Origin: Frigoribacterium faeni
GTDB lineage: Bacteria > Actinomycetota > Actinomycetes > Actinomycetales > Microbacteriaceae
DNA: 64,000 nucleotides
Assembly (NCBI RefSeq): GCF_007988805.1
Contig: NZ_BJUV01000007.1
Location: forward strand, 62,001-126,000
Reading direction: 5' to 3'
Below the pieces are notes generated by a model, which was given only the letters and a program-made list of their open reading frames with translations, had not been told where the DNA came from and searched no databases. Positions 8,408-18,615 of this stretch are shown here, one piece after another; position 1 is the first letter of the stretch; the number at the start of each line of letters is the position of its first letter. Both the position numbers and the translations under genes were made by a program.

Positions 8408-9244
8408 TCAGAAGATCATCGGACGGTCGTCGTCGAGCTCGGTCTCGAGGTCGAGGTCGACGACCACCGGCACGTGGTCGCTCGGCGCGTCTCCCTTGCG
8501 CTCGTCGCGGTGGATCGCGGCGGCCGTGACGAGATCCGCGAACGCGGCCGATCCGAGGATGAAGTCGATCCGCATCCCCTCGTTCTTCGGGAACCGCAGC
8601 TGCTTGTAGTCCCAGTAGGTGTAGCCCTCGGGGAGGCGCGGCCGGACGACGTCGGTCAGCCCGATCTCCTCGAAGCGCGTGAACGCCGCGCGTTCGGGTG
8701 CGCTGACGTGCGTGTGGCCCTCGAACACGGAGAGGTCCCAGACGTCGGTGTCGAGCGGAGCGACGTTCCAGTCGCCCATCAGGGCCAGGGGCTGGTCGGG
8801 CCGTTCGGCCAGCCAGCCCTCGGTCTCGGCGGCGAGCTTCGCCAGCCAGTCGAGCTTGTAGGCGTAGTGCGGATCGTCGAGCTCGCGACCGTTCGGCACG
8901 TAGAGGCTCCACAGTCGCACGCCCTCGACCGTGACGCCGATGGCGCGGGCCTCCTTGGGCTGGTCGGGCCCGTCGTGGCCCTTCGCGAAGCCGGGCTGCG
9001 AGGGGAACGTGATCTCGACGTCCTCCATGGGCAGACGGCTGACGAACGCGACGCCGTTCCACTGGCTGAGGCCGTGCAGCTCGACCTCGTATCCCGCCTC
9101 GCGGAAGGCGTCGAACGGGAACTGCTCGGGCTTGCACTTGATCTCCTGGAGGCCCGCGACGTCGATGTCCTCGCGCACCAGCCAGTCGACGACCCGCCCC
9201 ACTCGGGCGCGGACGGAGTTGACGTTGTAGGTGGCGACTCGCAT
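8408..9244 (-). CDS. xth: Exodeoxyribonuclease III / AP endonuclease
   Basis: DNA repair nuclease of the EEP superfamily: 3'-5' exonuclease and apurinic endonuclease in base excision repair. At 278 residues it shows all catalytic blocks: TYNVNSVRAR (Asn), GLQEIKCKPEQFP (metal Glu), LWSLYVPNGRE (Tyr), GDWNVAPLDTDVWD (Asp/Asn pair), FPKNEGMRIDFIL and the terminal SDHVPVV (His). ATG at 9244 fits MRVATYNVNS at the N-terminus. It is divergent from pyrE. Confidence 0.95.
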   Translation of the reverse strand: MRVATYNVNSVRARVGRVVDWLVREDIDVAGLQEIKCKPEQFPFDAFREAGYEVELHGLSQWNGVAFVSRLPMEDVEITFPSQPGFAKGHDGPDQPKEARAIGVTVEGVRLWSLYVPNGRELDDPHYAYKLDWLAKLAAETEGWLAERPDQPLALMGDWNVAPLDTDVWDLSVFEGHTHVSAPERAAFTRFEEIGLTDVVRPRLPEGYTYWDYKQLRFPKNEGMRIDFILGSAAFADLVTAAAIHRDERKGDAPSDHVPVVVDLDLETELDDDRPMIF

Positions 9245-9340
9245 GGCGGCCACGCTACCGGGGAGGCGCGGTGCCGGTCCCCACCCGCCTCGTCGCCGAG
9301 CGCGGGAGCCCGCCCCGGGAGGCTGTGGAGGGCTCTGTCG

Positions 9341-9354
9341 TACCATGGGGGTCG
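9341..9354 (+). promoter_or_regulatory. -10 box of a leaderless pyrE transcript
   Basis: TACCAT (9341-9346) matches the actinobacterial TANNNT -10 pattern and lies exactly 7 bases before GTG 9354, so transcription would begin at the start codon. There is no ribosome site. This spacing decides for GTG 9354 over the in-frame ATG at 9345, which lies inside the -10 box. Confidence 0.6.
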
Positions 9355-9901
9355 TGACCGACGCACGCACCCAGCTCATCGACTACATCAGCTCCGAAGC
9401 CGTCTTCCACGGCGACTTCACCCTGACGAGCGGCAAGAAGGCGAGCTACTACATCGACCTCCGCAAGGTCAGCCTCGACCACCGTGTCGCGCCCCTGATC
9501 GGCCGGGTGATGGTCGACCTCATCGCCGACGTCCCCGACGTCTTCGCGGTGGGCGGGCTCACCATGGGCGCCGACCCCATCGCCGCGGCCGTCCTGCACC
9601 AGGGCGTCGCGCTCGGCGAGGACTACGACGCGTTCGTCGTCCGCAAGGAGCCCAAAGACCACGGTCGCGGCAAGCAGGTCGAGGGCCCCGATCTCGCCGG
9701 CAGACGAGTCGTCGTGCTCGAGGACACCTCCACGACGGGCGGATCCCCGTTGGCCGCGGCGAAGGCCCTCGAGGCGGTCGGCGCCGAGATCGCCGCCGTG
9801 GCCGTCGTCGTCGACCGCAGCACGGGCGCCCGCGAGGTGATCGAGGCGGCGGGCTACCCCTACTACGCGGCGATCGGGCTCGACGACCTGGGGCTGCGGC
9901 C

Positions 9902-9905
<4 letters not shown>
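9354..9905 (+). CDS. pyrE: Orotate phosphoribosyltransferase
   Basis: Converts orotate and PRPP to orotidine 5'-monophosphate in de novo pyrimidine synthesis. The 183-residue protein carries the family sequence LIDYISSEAVFHGDFTLTSGKKASYYIDLRKVSLDHR and the PRPP-binding signature VVVLEDTSTTGGS. The GTG start is chosen from the leaderless promoter geometry and from VTDARTQL at the N-terminus. The stop overlaps the GTG of the following septum-formation gene (GTGA), implying translational coupling of a housekeeping enzyme to a cell-envelope protein. Confidence 0.95.
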
Positions 9906-12301
<2,396 letters not shown>

Positions 12302-12365
12302 CGGCACAGGGTCCCGGCCACCGTCCTCCCGGCCACCGTCCTCCTGGTCTCCTCGGCCAGAAACT

Positions 12366-12400
12366 GAGGATTGATATTGTGAAATACAAGTGTCACGGGT
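12366..12400 (+). promoter_or_regulatory. AT-rich promoter element upstream of the ACP operon
   Basis: The 146-base gap after the septum gene contains TTGATA (12371-12376), TGTGAAATACAA (12378-12389) and TGTCA (12391-12395). The last two match the element upstream of the M60 gene at 3670-3689. A 17-base tandem duplication (CCGGCCACCGTCCTCC, twice) lies just upstream at about 12316-12349. GAGGA ahead of the ATG at 12448 is the ribosome site. Confidence 0.45.
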
Positions 12401-12447
12401 AGCATGAGAGACGGGCGCAGACGCGCCTCCCGATCTCGTGAGGACAC

Positions 12448-12675
12448 ATGAACGACACCGATCTGCTCACCCTGGCCACCGATCTCGTCGACGCCGAACC
12501 CGGCGCGCTGAGCATGACCGATCGTCTCGCCGACATCGGCTGGGACTCCCTCTCGAGCGCCATGTTCATCGCCGAGGCGGACTCCGTGTGCGGCGTCATC
12601 GTCGACGCGGCGGCGCTCGGGCGCTGCGTGACCCTCGCCGACGTCCAGGCGCTGACCAGCCCGGTCGGCGCGTGA
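12448..12675 (+). CDS. Stand-alone acyl carrier protein
   Basis: A 75-residue acidic protein with the phosphopantetheine-attachment motif GWDSLSSAMFI; the carrier Ser is residue 34. It is shorter and more divergent than the primary-metabolism AcpP, and is coupled by a GTGA overlap to an acyltransferase and then a KAS III-like gene. This suggests it delivers a special acyl group rather than serving bulk fatty-acid synthesis (inference). Role by context: carrier for an acyl chain put on an amino sugar of the EPS. Confidence 0.8.
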   Translation: MNDTDLLTLATDLVDAEPGALSMTDRLADIGWDSLSSAMFIAEADSVCGVIVDAAALGRCVTLADVQALTSPVGA

Positions 12676-13343
12676 CCGTGGACTCCGCGCCCACCCGCGG
12701 GGGGCGTCGTCTCGTCCTCGTCGGCGCCGGGGGAGCGGGGCGCGAGGTCCACGCGCTCGTCCGCTCGTCGCCCCGGTTCGTCGAGGCCGAGCAGGTCGTC
12801 GAGATCGTCTTCGTCGACGACGTCGTCGACCGTCCGGGTCTTCCCGCTCCGGTCGTCTCGACCGTCGACGACTACCGCCCCGCCGACCGCGACATCGTCC
12901 TCTGCACGATCGGCGGATCCCGCTCCCGGACCGCCGTGGTCCGACGGCTGGAGGCCGTCGGCGCGCGGTTCACGACGTTCGTCCACGACACCGCGGTGCT
13001 GCTGCCCGGCTCGTCGATCGGCGCCGGCTCCGTCGTCTACCCGTTCGTGGTCGTCTCCACCGACGTGGTCGTCGGACGGCATGCGTGGCTCAGCACCGCG
13101 GCCGTCCTCGGCCACGACGTCACGGTCGGCGACGTGGTGACGCTCAACGGCGCGTCGCAGCTCCTCGGCGACGTCACGGTGGGCGACGGGGCGTTCGTCG
13201 CCTGCGGCGCGATCGTGGTGCCCGGCGTCGAGGTCGGCGCCGACGCCCGAGTCGGGGCCGGCAGCGTCGTCCTCCGACGAGTGAAGCCGGGCACGACCGT
13301 GTTCGGCACGCCCGCCACCCTCCTGACCGGAGCCGCACGATGA
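12672..13343 (+). CDS. NeuD/PglD-type sugar O/N-acyltransferase (left-handed beta-helix)
   Basis: This 223-residue protein has an N-terminal Rossmann-like UDP-sugar-binding half (LVLVGAGGAGREVHALV, IVLCTIGGSRSR) and a C-terminal hexapeptide-repeat beta-helix (SIGAGSVVYPFVVV, VVVGRHAWLSTAAVLGHDVTVGD, VTVGDGAFVACGAIVVPGVEVG). His in VLGHD is the likely catalytic base, as in PglD. Such enzymes acylate amino-sugar nucleotides. PglD uses acetyl-CoA, but the flanking ACP and KAS III genes suggest an ACP-linked donor here. GTG overlaps the ACP stop and its own stop overlaps the next ATG. Confidence 0.85.
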   Translation: MTVDSAPTRGGRRLVLVGAGGAGREVHALVRSSPRFVEAEQVVEIVFVDDVVDRPGLPAPVVSTVDDYRPADRDIVLCTIGGSRSRTAVVRRLEAVGARFTTFVHDTAVLLPGSSIGAGSVVYPFVVVSTDVVVGRHAWLSTAAVLGHDVTVGDVVTLNGASQLLGDVTVGDGAFVACGAIVVPGVEVGADARVGAGSVVLRRVKPGTTVFGTPATLLTGAAR

Positions 13344-14377
13344 CCCCGACCCGCGCCTCCTCGGCTCCCGCCCCGTACGCGGCTCTCCGTGCCGTCGCGT
13401 CGTACGTGCCGCCGACCGTCGTCGACAATGCGCAGCTGAATCGCGAGTTCGCTCCCGCGGTCGTCGACCGGATCGCGGCGAAGACCGGCATCGACCGGCG
13501 CCACGTGGTCGACGGCGAGACCGCGTCCGACCTCGCGGTCGCGGCGGCCGAGAGGCTGCTGGCCGAGAACGCCATCGACCGCGACTCGATCGACTACCTC
13601 CTGCTCTGCACCCAGAGCCCCGACTTCGCGATGCCGTCGACCTCGTGCCTCGTGCACGACCGCCTCGGCCTGCCCGCGTCGGCGGGATCGCTCGACCTGG
13701 CGATGGGCTGCTCCGGCTACGTCTACGCCCTCGGCCTGGCCAAGGCGCTGATCGAGAGCGGTCAGGCGACGACGGTCCTGCTCCTCACCAGCGACACGCT
13801 CACCCGCTACCTCAACCCGGCCGACCGGCAGCTGCGCACGATCTTCGGCGACGGCGCCAGCGCCTCCCTGGTGACGGCGTCGGCGTCCTCACCGGCCCTC
13901 ACCGGCTTCGCCTACGGCACCGACGGCTCGGGCGCCGAGCATCTCATCGTGCCCGGCGGCGGCCTGGCCGACGCGTCCGGGTTCGCGCCCGCGGCCATGC
14001 CCGAGGCGCGCGGACTCGAGCCCACGGGGCACGACCTCTACATGAACGGCGCCGAGGTCTTCACCTTCTCGCTGAGGGTGGTGGCCGACGTCGTCCGCAG
14101 ATCCCTCGACCGAGCCGGGGTCGGCATCGTCGACGTCGACGCCTTCGTGCTGCACCAGGCGAACGCGTTCATGCTCGAGACCCTGCGGAAGAAGCTCGGC
14201 GTCGAGCCGGCGCGCTTCGTCGTCGAGATGAGCGACGTGGGCAACACGACGTCGTCGTCGATCCCGATCGCTCTCGAGGCGGCCCTGGCGAACGGGCAGA
14301 TCGCTCCCGGTCAGAAGGTCGTCTTCGTCGGCTTCGGCGTCGGGCTGTCGTGGGGCGCGGTCGTCGTCGATCTCTGA
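13340..14377 (+). CDS. 3-oxoacyl-ACP synthase III family enzyme (FabH-like)
   Basis: This 345-residue thiolase-fold condensing enzyme has the complete Cys-His-Asn triad: Cys124 in LAMGCSGYVYAL, His272 in VLHQANAFML, Asn302 in VGNTTSSSIP. KAS III enzymes condense an acyl-CoA primer with malonyl-ACP. Being in an operon with its own ACP and a sugar acyltransferase, it probably makes a short 3-oxo/hydroxyacyl-ACP for polysaccharide decoration. No reductase is adjacent, so the product may stay 3-oxo or be processed by housekeeping enzymes. One copy of the repeated 14-mer (13351-13364) codes for residues 5-8 (RASS) of the N-terminal tail. Confidence 0.85.
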   Translation: MTPTRASSAPAPYAALRAVASYVPPTVVDNAQLNREFAPAVVDRIAAKTGIDRRHVVDGETASDLAVAAAERLLAENAIDRDSIDYLLLCTQSPDFAMPSTSCLVHDRLGLPASAGSLDLAMGCSGYVYALGLAKALIESGQATTVLLLTSDTLTRYLNPADRQLRTIFGDGASASLVTASASSPALTGFAYGTDGSGAEHLIVPGGGLADASGFAPAAMPEARGLEPTGHDLYMNGAEVFTFSLRVVADVVRRSLDRAGVGIVDVDAFVLHQANAFMLETLRKKLGVEPARFVVEMSDVGNTTSSSIPIALEAALANGQIAPGQKVVFVGFGVGLSWGAVVVDL

Positions 14378-14447
14378 TCCGAGGGGTGCCCGACGGCCTC
14401 CGCGCCCGGACCCGCCGGCCGGGCGGGGCCATCTCGTCGGCCGGTCG

Positions 14448-15266
14448 TCAGACCTCGGACGGCACCACGTCGGACTCGACGGGTTCGGCCCGGACGAGCT
14501 CGTGGACCCCCTGCAGGATCTCGTTCGGCCGGAACGGATACCGCTCGATCTCCGCCTGGTCGCTGATGCCCGTCATGACGAGGATGGTGTGCAGGCCGGC
14601 CTCGATGCCCGCCATGATGTCGGTGTCCATCCGGTCGCCGATCATGGCCGTGTTCTCGCTGTGGGCCCCGATGCGGTTCATCGCCGAACGGAACATCATC
14701 GGGTTCGGCTTGCCGACCACGTAGGGCGACTTGCCCGTCGCGGCCTGGATCATCGCCGCGATGGCCCCGGTCGCTGGCAGGACGCCCTCGGCGCTCGGCC
14801 CCGTCGCGTCGGGGTTCGTCACGATGAACCGCGAGCCGTTGCGGATCAGCCGCACGGCCTTCGTGATGGCGTCGAACGAGTAGTTGCGGGTCTCGCCCAC
14901 GACGACGTAGTCGGGATCGGTCTCGGTCATGATGAACCCCGCCTCGTGCAGCGCGGTCGTCATGCCGGCCTCGCCGATCACGAACGCCGACCCGCCCGGC
15001 ATCTGCGATCGGCAGAAGTCGGCGGTCGCGAGCGCCGACGTCCAGATGCGCTCCTCGGGCACGTCGAGCCCTGACGCGCGCAGGCGCGCTGCGAGGTCGC
15101 GCGGGGTGAAGATCGAGTTGTTGGTGAGCACGAGATAGGGCGTGCCCTCGTCCTGCCACTGCTGGATCAGCTCGGCAGCGCCGGGAAGCGCGTGGTTCTC
15201 GTGCACGAGCACGCCGTCCATGTCGGTGAGCCAGCATTCGACTTCGTCGCGGGTTGCCATGCCCAC
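14448..15266 (-). CDS. HAD-IIA family sugar/nucleotide phosphatase (NagD-like)
   Basis: Cytoplasmic phosphatase of the HAD superfamily, subclass IIA. Motif I is LTDMDGVLVHE (nucleophile and acid Asp pair), motif II is YLVLTNNS, motif III Lys lies in VVGKPNP, and motif IV is MIGDRMDTDIMAG. The NagD/4-nitrophenylphosphatase cap sits between II and III. At 272 residues it has typical length. ATG 15266 or the in-frame ATG 15260 could be used. It converges with the KAS gene and is divergent from the TrmH gene. The substrate cannot be assigned. Confidence 0.85.
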   Translation of the reverse strand: MGMATRDEVECWLTDMDGVLVHENHALPGAAELIQQWQDEGTPYLVLTNNSIFTPRDLAARLRASGLDVPEERIWTSALATADFCRSQMPGGSAFVIGEAGMTTALHEAGFIMTETDPDYVVVGETRNYSFDAITKAVRLIRNGSRFIVTNPDATGPSAEGVLPATGAIAAMIQAATGKSPYVVGKPNPMMFRSAMNRIGAHSENTAMIGDRMDTDIMAGIEAGLHTILVMTGISDQAEIERYPFRPNEILQGVHELVRAEPVESDVVPSEV

Positions 15267-15328
15267 ACCTTACTGACGTGCCCTGGTCGCCCCTCGCGCG
15301 CCCGCCCGGCGCACCGTGCAGGAGGTCG

Positions 15329-15371
15329 GGAGGCGCGCCTCCTGAACGGCGGAGCCCCTACCCTGGTCAGG
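15329..15371 (+). promoter_or_regulatory. Perfect palindrome plus -10 of a leaderless methyltransferase mRNA
   Basis: GGAGGCGCGCCTCC (15329-15342) is a perfect 14-bp palindrome built from two overlapping cores of the repeated motif. TACCCT (15359-15364) follows, and GTG starts 7 bases after the last T of this -10 box, so the mRNA should be leaderless. The palindrome covers the -35 side of the promoter. Confidence 0.55.
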
Positions 15372-16048
15372 TGCCCCAGGACGACGCCCCCGAACCGACC
15401 GCGAGCCCGGACGGTGCGGCGCCCGAGGCGGAGCCGGTGCTCGCCACGCACGGCGTCGGCCCCTGGCCGGGAGGCGAGTCCGCCTGGCCCGAGGGCGACC
15501 GGTACGACGCCGACCTGCTGCGGGAGGGCGACACGCGCAACGTCGTCGACCGATACCGGTACTGGACGATGGAGGCGATCGTCGCCGATCTCGACGAGCG
15601 CCGTCACCCGTTCCACGTGGCGATCGAGAACTGGCAGCACGACATGAACATCGGGTCGATCGTGCGCAGCGCCAACGCCTTCGCGGCCGACACGGTGCAC
15701 ATCATCGGCCGGAGGCGGTGGAACAAGCGCGGGGCGATGGTCACCGACCGCTATCAGCACGTGATGCACCATCCCGACGTCGAGACGTTCCTGGCATGGT
15801 CGCGCGACGAGGGCCTGCCGGTGCTCGCGGTCGACAACGTCGAGGGCTCGGTCCCGATCGAGACGTACGACCTGCCCGAGCGGTGCGTGCTGCTGTTCGG
15901 ACAGGAGGGGCCGGGGCTCAGCGACGAGGCCGTCGCCGCCGCCGACGCCACGCTCGAGATCTCGCAGTTCGGCTCGACCCGCAGCATCAACGCCTCGGCC
16001 GCCGCCGCCGTCGTCATGCACGCCTGGATCAGGCGGCACCGCTTCTGA
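15371..16048 (+). CDS. SpoU/TrmH-family RNA 2'-O-methyltransferase
   Basis: This 225-residue SPOUT enzyme methylates ribose 2'-OH in tRNA or rRNA using S-adenosylmethionine. The signature blocks are IENWQHDMNIGSIVRSANAF (motif 1, with Asn and catalytic Arg), VLLFGQEGPGLSDEAV (motif 2) and STRSINASAAAAVVM (motif 3, the knot). The first ~45 residues are an acidic Pro-rich extension. Its 3' end overlaps the 3' end of the convergent glycosyltransferase gene by 20 bases. Confidence 0.88.
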   Translation: MPQDDAPEPTASPDGAAPEAEPVLATHGVGPWPGGESAWPEGDRYDADLLREGDTRNVVDRYRYWTMEAIVADLDERRHPFHVAIENWQHDMNIGSIVRSANAFAADTVHIIGRRRWNKRGAMVTDRYQHVMHHPDVETFLAWSRDEGLPVLAVDNVEGSVPIETYDLPERCVLLFGQEGPGLSDEAVAAADATLEISQFGSTRSINASAAAAVVMHAWIRRHRF

Positions 16049-18005
16049 CGCCGGCGGCTTCGAGGTGCCCGAGCAGGTGCTCCGTCGCTCGCCGCCAGAC
16101 GTCGGCCTGATCGAACCGCTCGCCCACCGACCGGAGGGCCGCGGCTGCCATCGCCTCGGCGCGCTCGCGGTCGACGAGCAGCGCCTCGAGCGCGTCGGCG
16201 AGGGCGTCGACGTCGTCCCGCGGGGTGACGAGGCCCGTGACGCCGTGCTCGACGACGTCGGTGAGGGCCGGGGCGTCGCTGACCACCACGGGCACGCTCG
16301 AGGCGCTCGCCTCGAGCACCACCGTCCCGAGGCCCTCCCGGCGGGACGGCAGCGAGAACACGTCGAAGCCGGACATGACCTCGGTCGCGTGCTCGGCCGG
16401 ACCGTGCAGATGGAATCCCTCGCCGTCGAGCAGGCGCCGGGTCGCAGCGGGGAGCTCGACGATGCCCTCGTCGGGCCCGACCAGGACGAGGTGCGCCGGG
16501 AGACCGCGATCCCGGAGGGCCTCGACCGCCGCCACGAGGGTCGGGATCCCCTTGTCGGCGGTGATCCGTCCGACGAAGCCGATCACGGGCTCGTCGTCGC
16601 GGATGCCGTGCCGAGCCCGGAGCGCGGCCCGCAGCCCGTCGTCGCGAGCGGCCAGGGCGAAGCGGGCCACGTCGACGCCGCCCACGGAGCCCTCGCCGAG
16701 GACCGTCGTCGTGTCGATCGGGATGCCGAGCTCCCGGCAGGTCTCGACCAGCGGGCGGCTCACGGCGACGGTCTCGGTCGACACGCGGGCGACGAGACGC
16801 TCGACGGCGAGGCCGACCCGCCGTGCCGCCCCGGTCTGGGTCTCGAGGCGTAGGCCGTGCAGCACGTGGACCCGGCGGGGGACCCGGGTGAGGGCCGAGG
16901 TGAGCGCGGTCAGCAGGGCGGCCTTCGGGGTCCCGTAGACGACGAGGGCGGGACGGAGTCGCACGAGCAGCCGGACGAGCGCCACCAGGCCCCTGAGGTC
17001 GTCGACGGGTGAGGGGCGGCGCGCGAGGGGCAGGGCGTGGGTCGCCACGCCCTCGCGCCGGCCCACCTCCGCGAGCCGACCGGTGTCGCCCGCGGCGATC
17101 GCGAGCGGCTCGACCCCGTGGGTGGCCCAGTGGCGGATCTGCCCGTGGTAGATCACGTCGAGGCTGATGTCCGAGGTGGTGACGAGCAGCGTCCCCCGTC
17201 GGTCGCCGCCCGCCGGCCGGCCCAGGTAGCGGGGGCGACGGAGTCCCGTGTGCCGGGCGAACTGAGCGGTCGTCCAGACGGCGTCGCGCATCCTCTGGGC
17301 GGCGGCCGGGGAACCCAGCCGCCGAGCCAGCCGGCGTCGTGAGGCCAGGACGGTGCGGCTCGCCTCGCCCCAGGGCGGGGTGCGGCGCGAGTGCTGCCCC
17401 TCGTGCACCCGGTAGGAGGTGAGCGCTTCGGGGAGGTTGTCGACCTCGCCGAGCAGAGCCAGTCGCAACCACAGGTCGTAGTCCTGCATGCGGATGCAGC
17501 GGCGGTCGTAGCCGCCCGCCAGGTCGAAGGCGTCACGGCGGTAGATCGTCGCCGAATGGGTCAGGACGTTGCGGGTGACGAGGGTGCGGCGCAGGTCGCC
17601 GCCCACCGGGGCGGCCAGGTGCCGGATGCGCTCGCCGTGGTGGTCGACGACCGTGACGGACGACCCCAGCACGACCAGCTCGGGTCGAGCGAGCATCACG
17701 GCGACCTGTCGCTCGATCCGGTCGGGCGCGGCGAGGTCGTCGGCGTCGAGGCGGGCCACGAGCTCGCCGTGCGAGGCCGCGACGCCGGCGTTGAGCGCGA
17801 TGGGCGTGCCGCACCTCTCGGGAAGCCGGACGACGTGGAGGCGCGGGTCGGCGGGCAGGTCGAGCTCGCCTCCCGTCGCGCCGTCGAGCACGACGACGAC
17901 CTCGAGGCGCGTCCAGGTCTGGGCGAGCGCGGAGGCGACGGCGTCGAGCAGGTAGGAGTCGACGGCGATGGCCGGGATGACGAACGAGACGAGCGGATCG
18001 GACAT
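16029..18005 (-). CDS. Two-domain glycosyltransferase: GT2 fused to GT4
   Basis: This 658-residue fusion has an N-terminal GT2 domain (about 1-260) that reads MSDPLVSFVIPAIAVDSYLL, NAGVAASHGELVARLDADD (metal-binding DxD at 87-90) and MQDYDLWLRLAL. The C-terminal GT4 domain (about 290-640) has RPALVVYGTPKAALL, EPVIGFVGRITADKGIPTLV and EGLGTVVLEASAS with the E-x7-E pair at 557/565. It would add two sugars in succession to the lipid-linked EPS repeat. AGGAGG three bases before ATG is a strong ribosome site. It overlaps the TrmH gene tail to tail. Confidence 0.88.
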   Translation of the reverse strand: MSDPLVSFVIPAIAVDSYLLDAVASALAQTWTRLEVVVVLDGATGGELDLPADPRLHVVRLPERCGTPIALNAGVAASHGELVARLDADDLAAPDRIERQVAVMLARPELVVLGSSVTVVDHHGERIRHLAAPVGGDLRRTLVTRNVLTHSATIYRRDAFDLAGGYDRRCIRMQDYDLWLRLALLGEVDNLPEALTSYRVHEGQHSRRTPPWGEASRTVLASRRRLARRLGSPAAAQRMRDAVWTTAQFARHTGLRRPRYLGRPAGGDRRGTLLVTTSDISLDVIYHGQIRHWATHGVEPLAIAAGDTGRLAEVGRREGVATHALPLARRPSPVDDLRGLVALVRLLVRLRPALVVYGTPKAALLTALTSALTRVPRRVHVLHGLRLETQTGAARRVGLAVERLVARVSTETVAVSRPLVETCRELGIPIDTTTVLGEGSVGGVDVARFALAARDDGLRAALRARHGIRDDEPVIGFVGRITADKGIPTLVAAVEALRDRGLPAHLVLVGPDEGIVELPAATRRLLDGEGFHLHGPAEHATEVMSGFDVFSLPSRREGLGTVVLEASASSVPVVVSDAPALTDVVEHGVTGLVTPRDDVDALADALEALLVDRERAEAMAAAALRSVGERFDQADVWRRATEHLLGHLEAAGVRSGAA

Positions 18006-18023
18006 GGTCCTCCTGGATCGACG

Positions 18024-18056
18024 GTAAACATGAGATACTTTACATGAAGTACGTGA
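18024..18056 (-). promoter_or_regulatory. AT-rich promoter element of the GT2-GT4 gene
   Basis: Read on the minus strand, CATGTAAAGTATC lies within about 45 bases of the glycosyltransferase start and resembles the CATGTAATATTC element before the dehydrogenase gene (18533). TAAAGT is a plausible -10. The region is a short AT-rich island in GC-rich surroundings. Confidence 0.4.
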
Positions 18057-18096
18057 ATGCCTGAAGAGGTCGCGCTTCTTCGTCGGGCGGGCCGGT

Positions 18097-18110
18097 TAGC
18101 CTGGCTGGCA
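18097..18110 (+). promoter_or_regulatory. -10 box of the leaderless DUF3151 mRNA
   Basis: TAGCCT (18097-18102) is 7 bases before the ATG at 18110, with no ribosome site between, fitting transcription starting at the start codon. Confidence 0.55.
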
Positions 18111-18523
18111 TGTCCTCCCAGAACCTGCTCGGCGTGCCCGAGACACTCCTCCCCGCCGAATCCGAGGTCCTCGCCGATCTCGAGACGCTGACCCTGTCCG
18201 AGGTCGCCGCCGCGCATCCGCGGTCGTCGCTGGCCTGGGCGCTGCTGTCGGACGAGACGGAGGCGCGGGGCGAGCATCTCGAGGCGTACGCGTACGCCCG
18301 GGTCGGCTACCACCGCGGGCTCGACGCGCTCCGTGGCGCGGGCTGGCGCGGGCAGGGACCGGTCCCGTGGTCGCACGAGCCCAATCGAGGGGTTCTGCGG
18401 TCGCTCTTCGCGCTCCGCCGTGGGGCCGCGGCCATCGGCGAGACGGCCGAGGTCGAGCGCCTCGACGCCTTCCTGAGGGATGCCGACCCGTCGGCCGTCG
18501 AGGCCATCGAGTCCCCTCGCTGA
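18110..18523 (+). CDS. DUF3151 family protein
   Basis: A 137-residue cytoplasmic protein matching the actinobacterial family of unknown function DUF3151. Its most conserved stretches are present: AAAHPRSSLAWALLSDE, AYAYARVGYHRGLDALR, and GWRGQGPVPWSHEPNRGVLR. The family is widely conserved in actinomycetes and usually single-copy, which suggests a housekeeping role, but none is established. It sits between two EPS genes with its own leaderless promoter. Confidence 0.85.
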   Translation: MSSQNLLGVPETLLPAESEVLADLETLTLSEVAAAHPRSSLAWALLSDETEARGEHLEAYAYARVGYHRGLDALRGAGWRGQGPVPWSHEPNRGVLRSLFALRRGAAAIGETAEVERLDAFLRDADPSAVEAIESPR

Positions 18524-18530
18524 AGTAGCC

Positions 18531-18547
18531 CTCATGTAATATTCTCC
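18531..18547 (+). promoter_or_regulatory. Extended -10 promoter of the nucleotide-sugar dehydrogenase operon
   Basis: CTCATGTAATATTC contains TGTAATAT, close to an extended -10 sequence, at 18534-18542. A leader of about 65 bases follows, ending with GGGAGG seven bases before the ATG at 18616. It shares the TGTAATAT core with the element before the DegT gene. Confidence 0.5.
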
Positions 18548-18615
18548 GATTTCCATATCGACTGTGCTTAGATCGACCCAGCGCCCTGATCCGAGGGCGC
18601 TGGGAGGGCGAGAGC

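Noticed and set aside
12448-14377. The ACP/KAS III genes as a polyketide or fatty-acid biosynthetic cluster.
   Set aside because: There is no malonyl transferase, reductase or dehydratase alongside, and the third member is a sugar-acyltransferase. EPS context is the better reading.
14378-14447. A bidirectional terminator between the KAS III and NagD-like genes.
   Set aside because: Only short overlapping GC pairings (for example CCCGCC/GGCGGG) are present, with no clear single stem.
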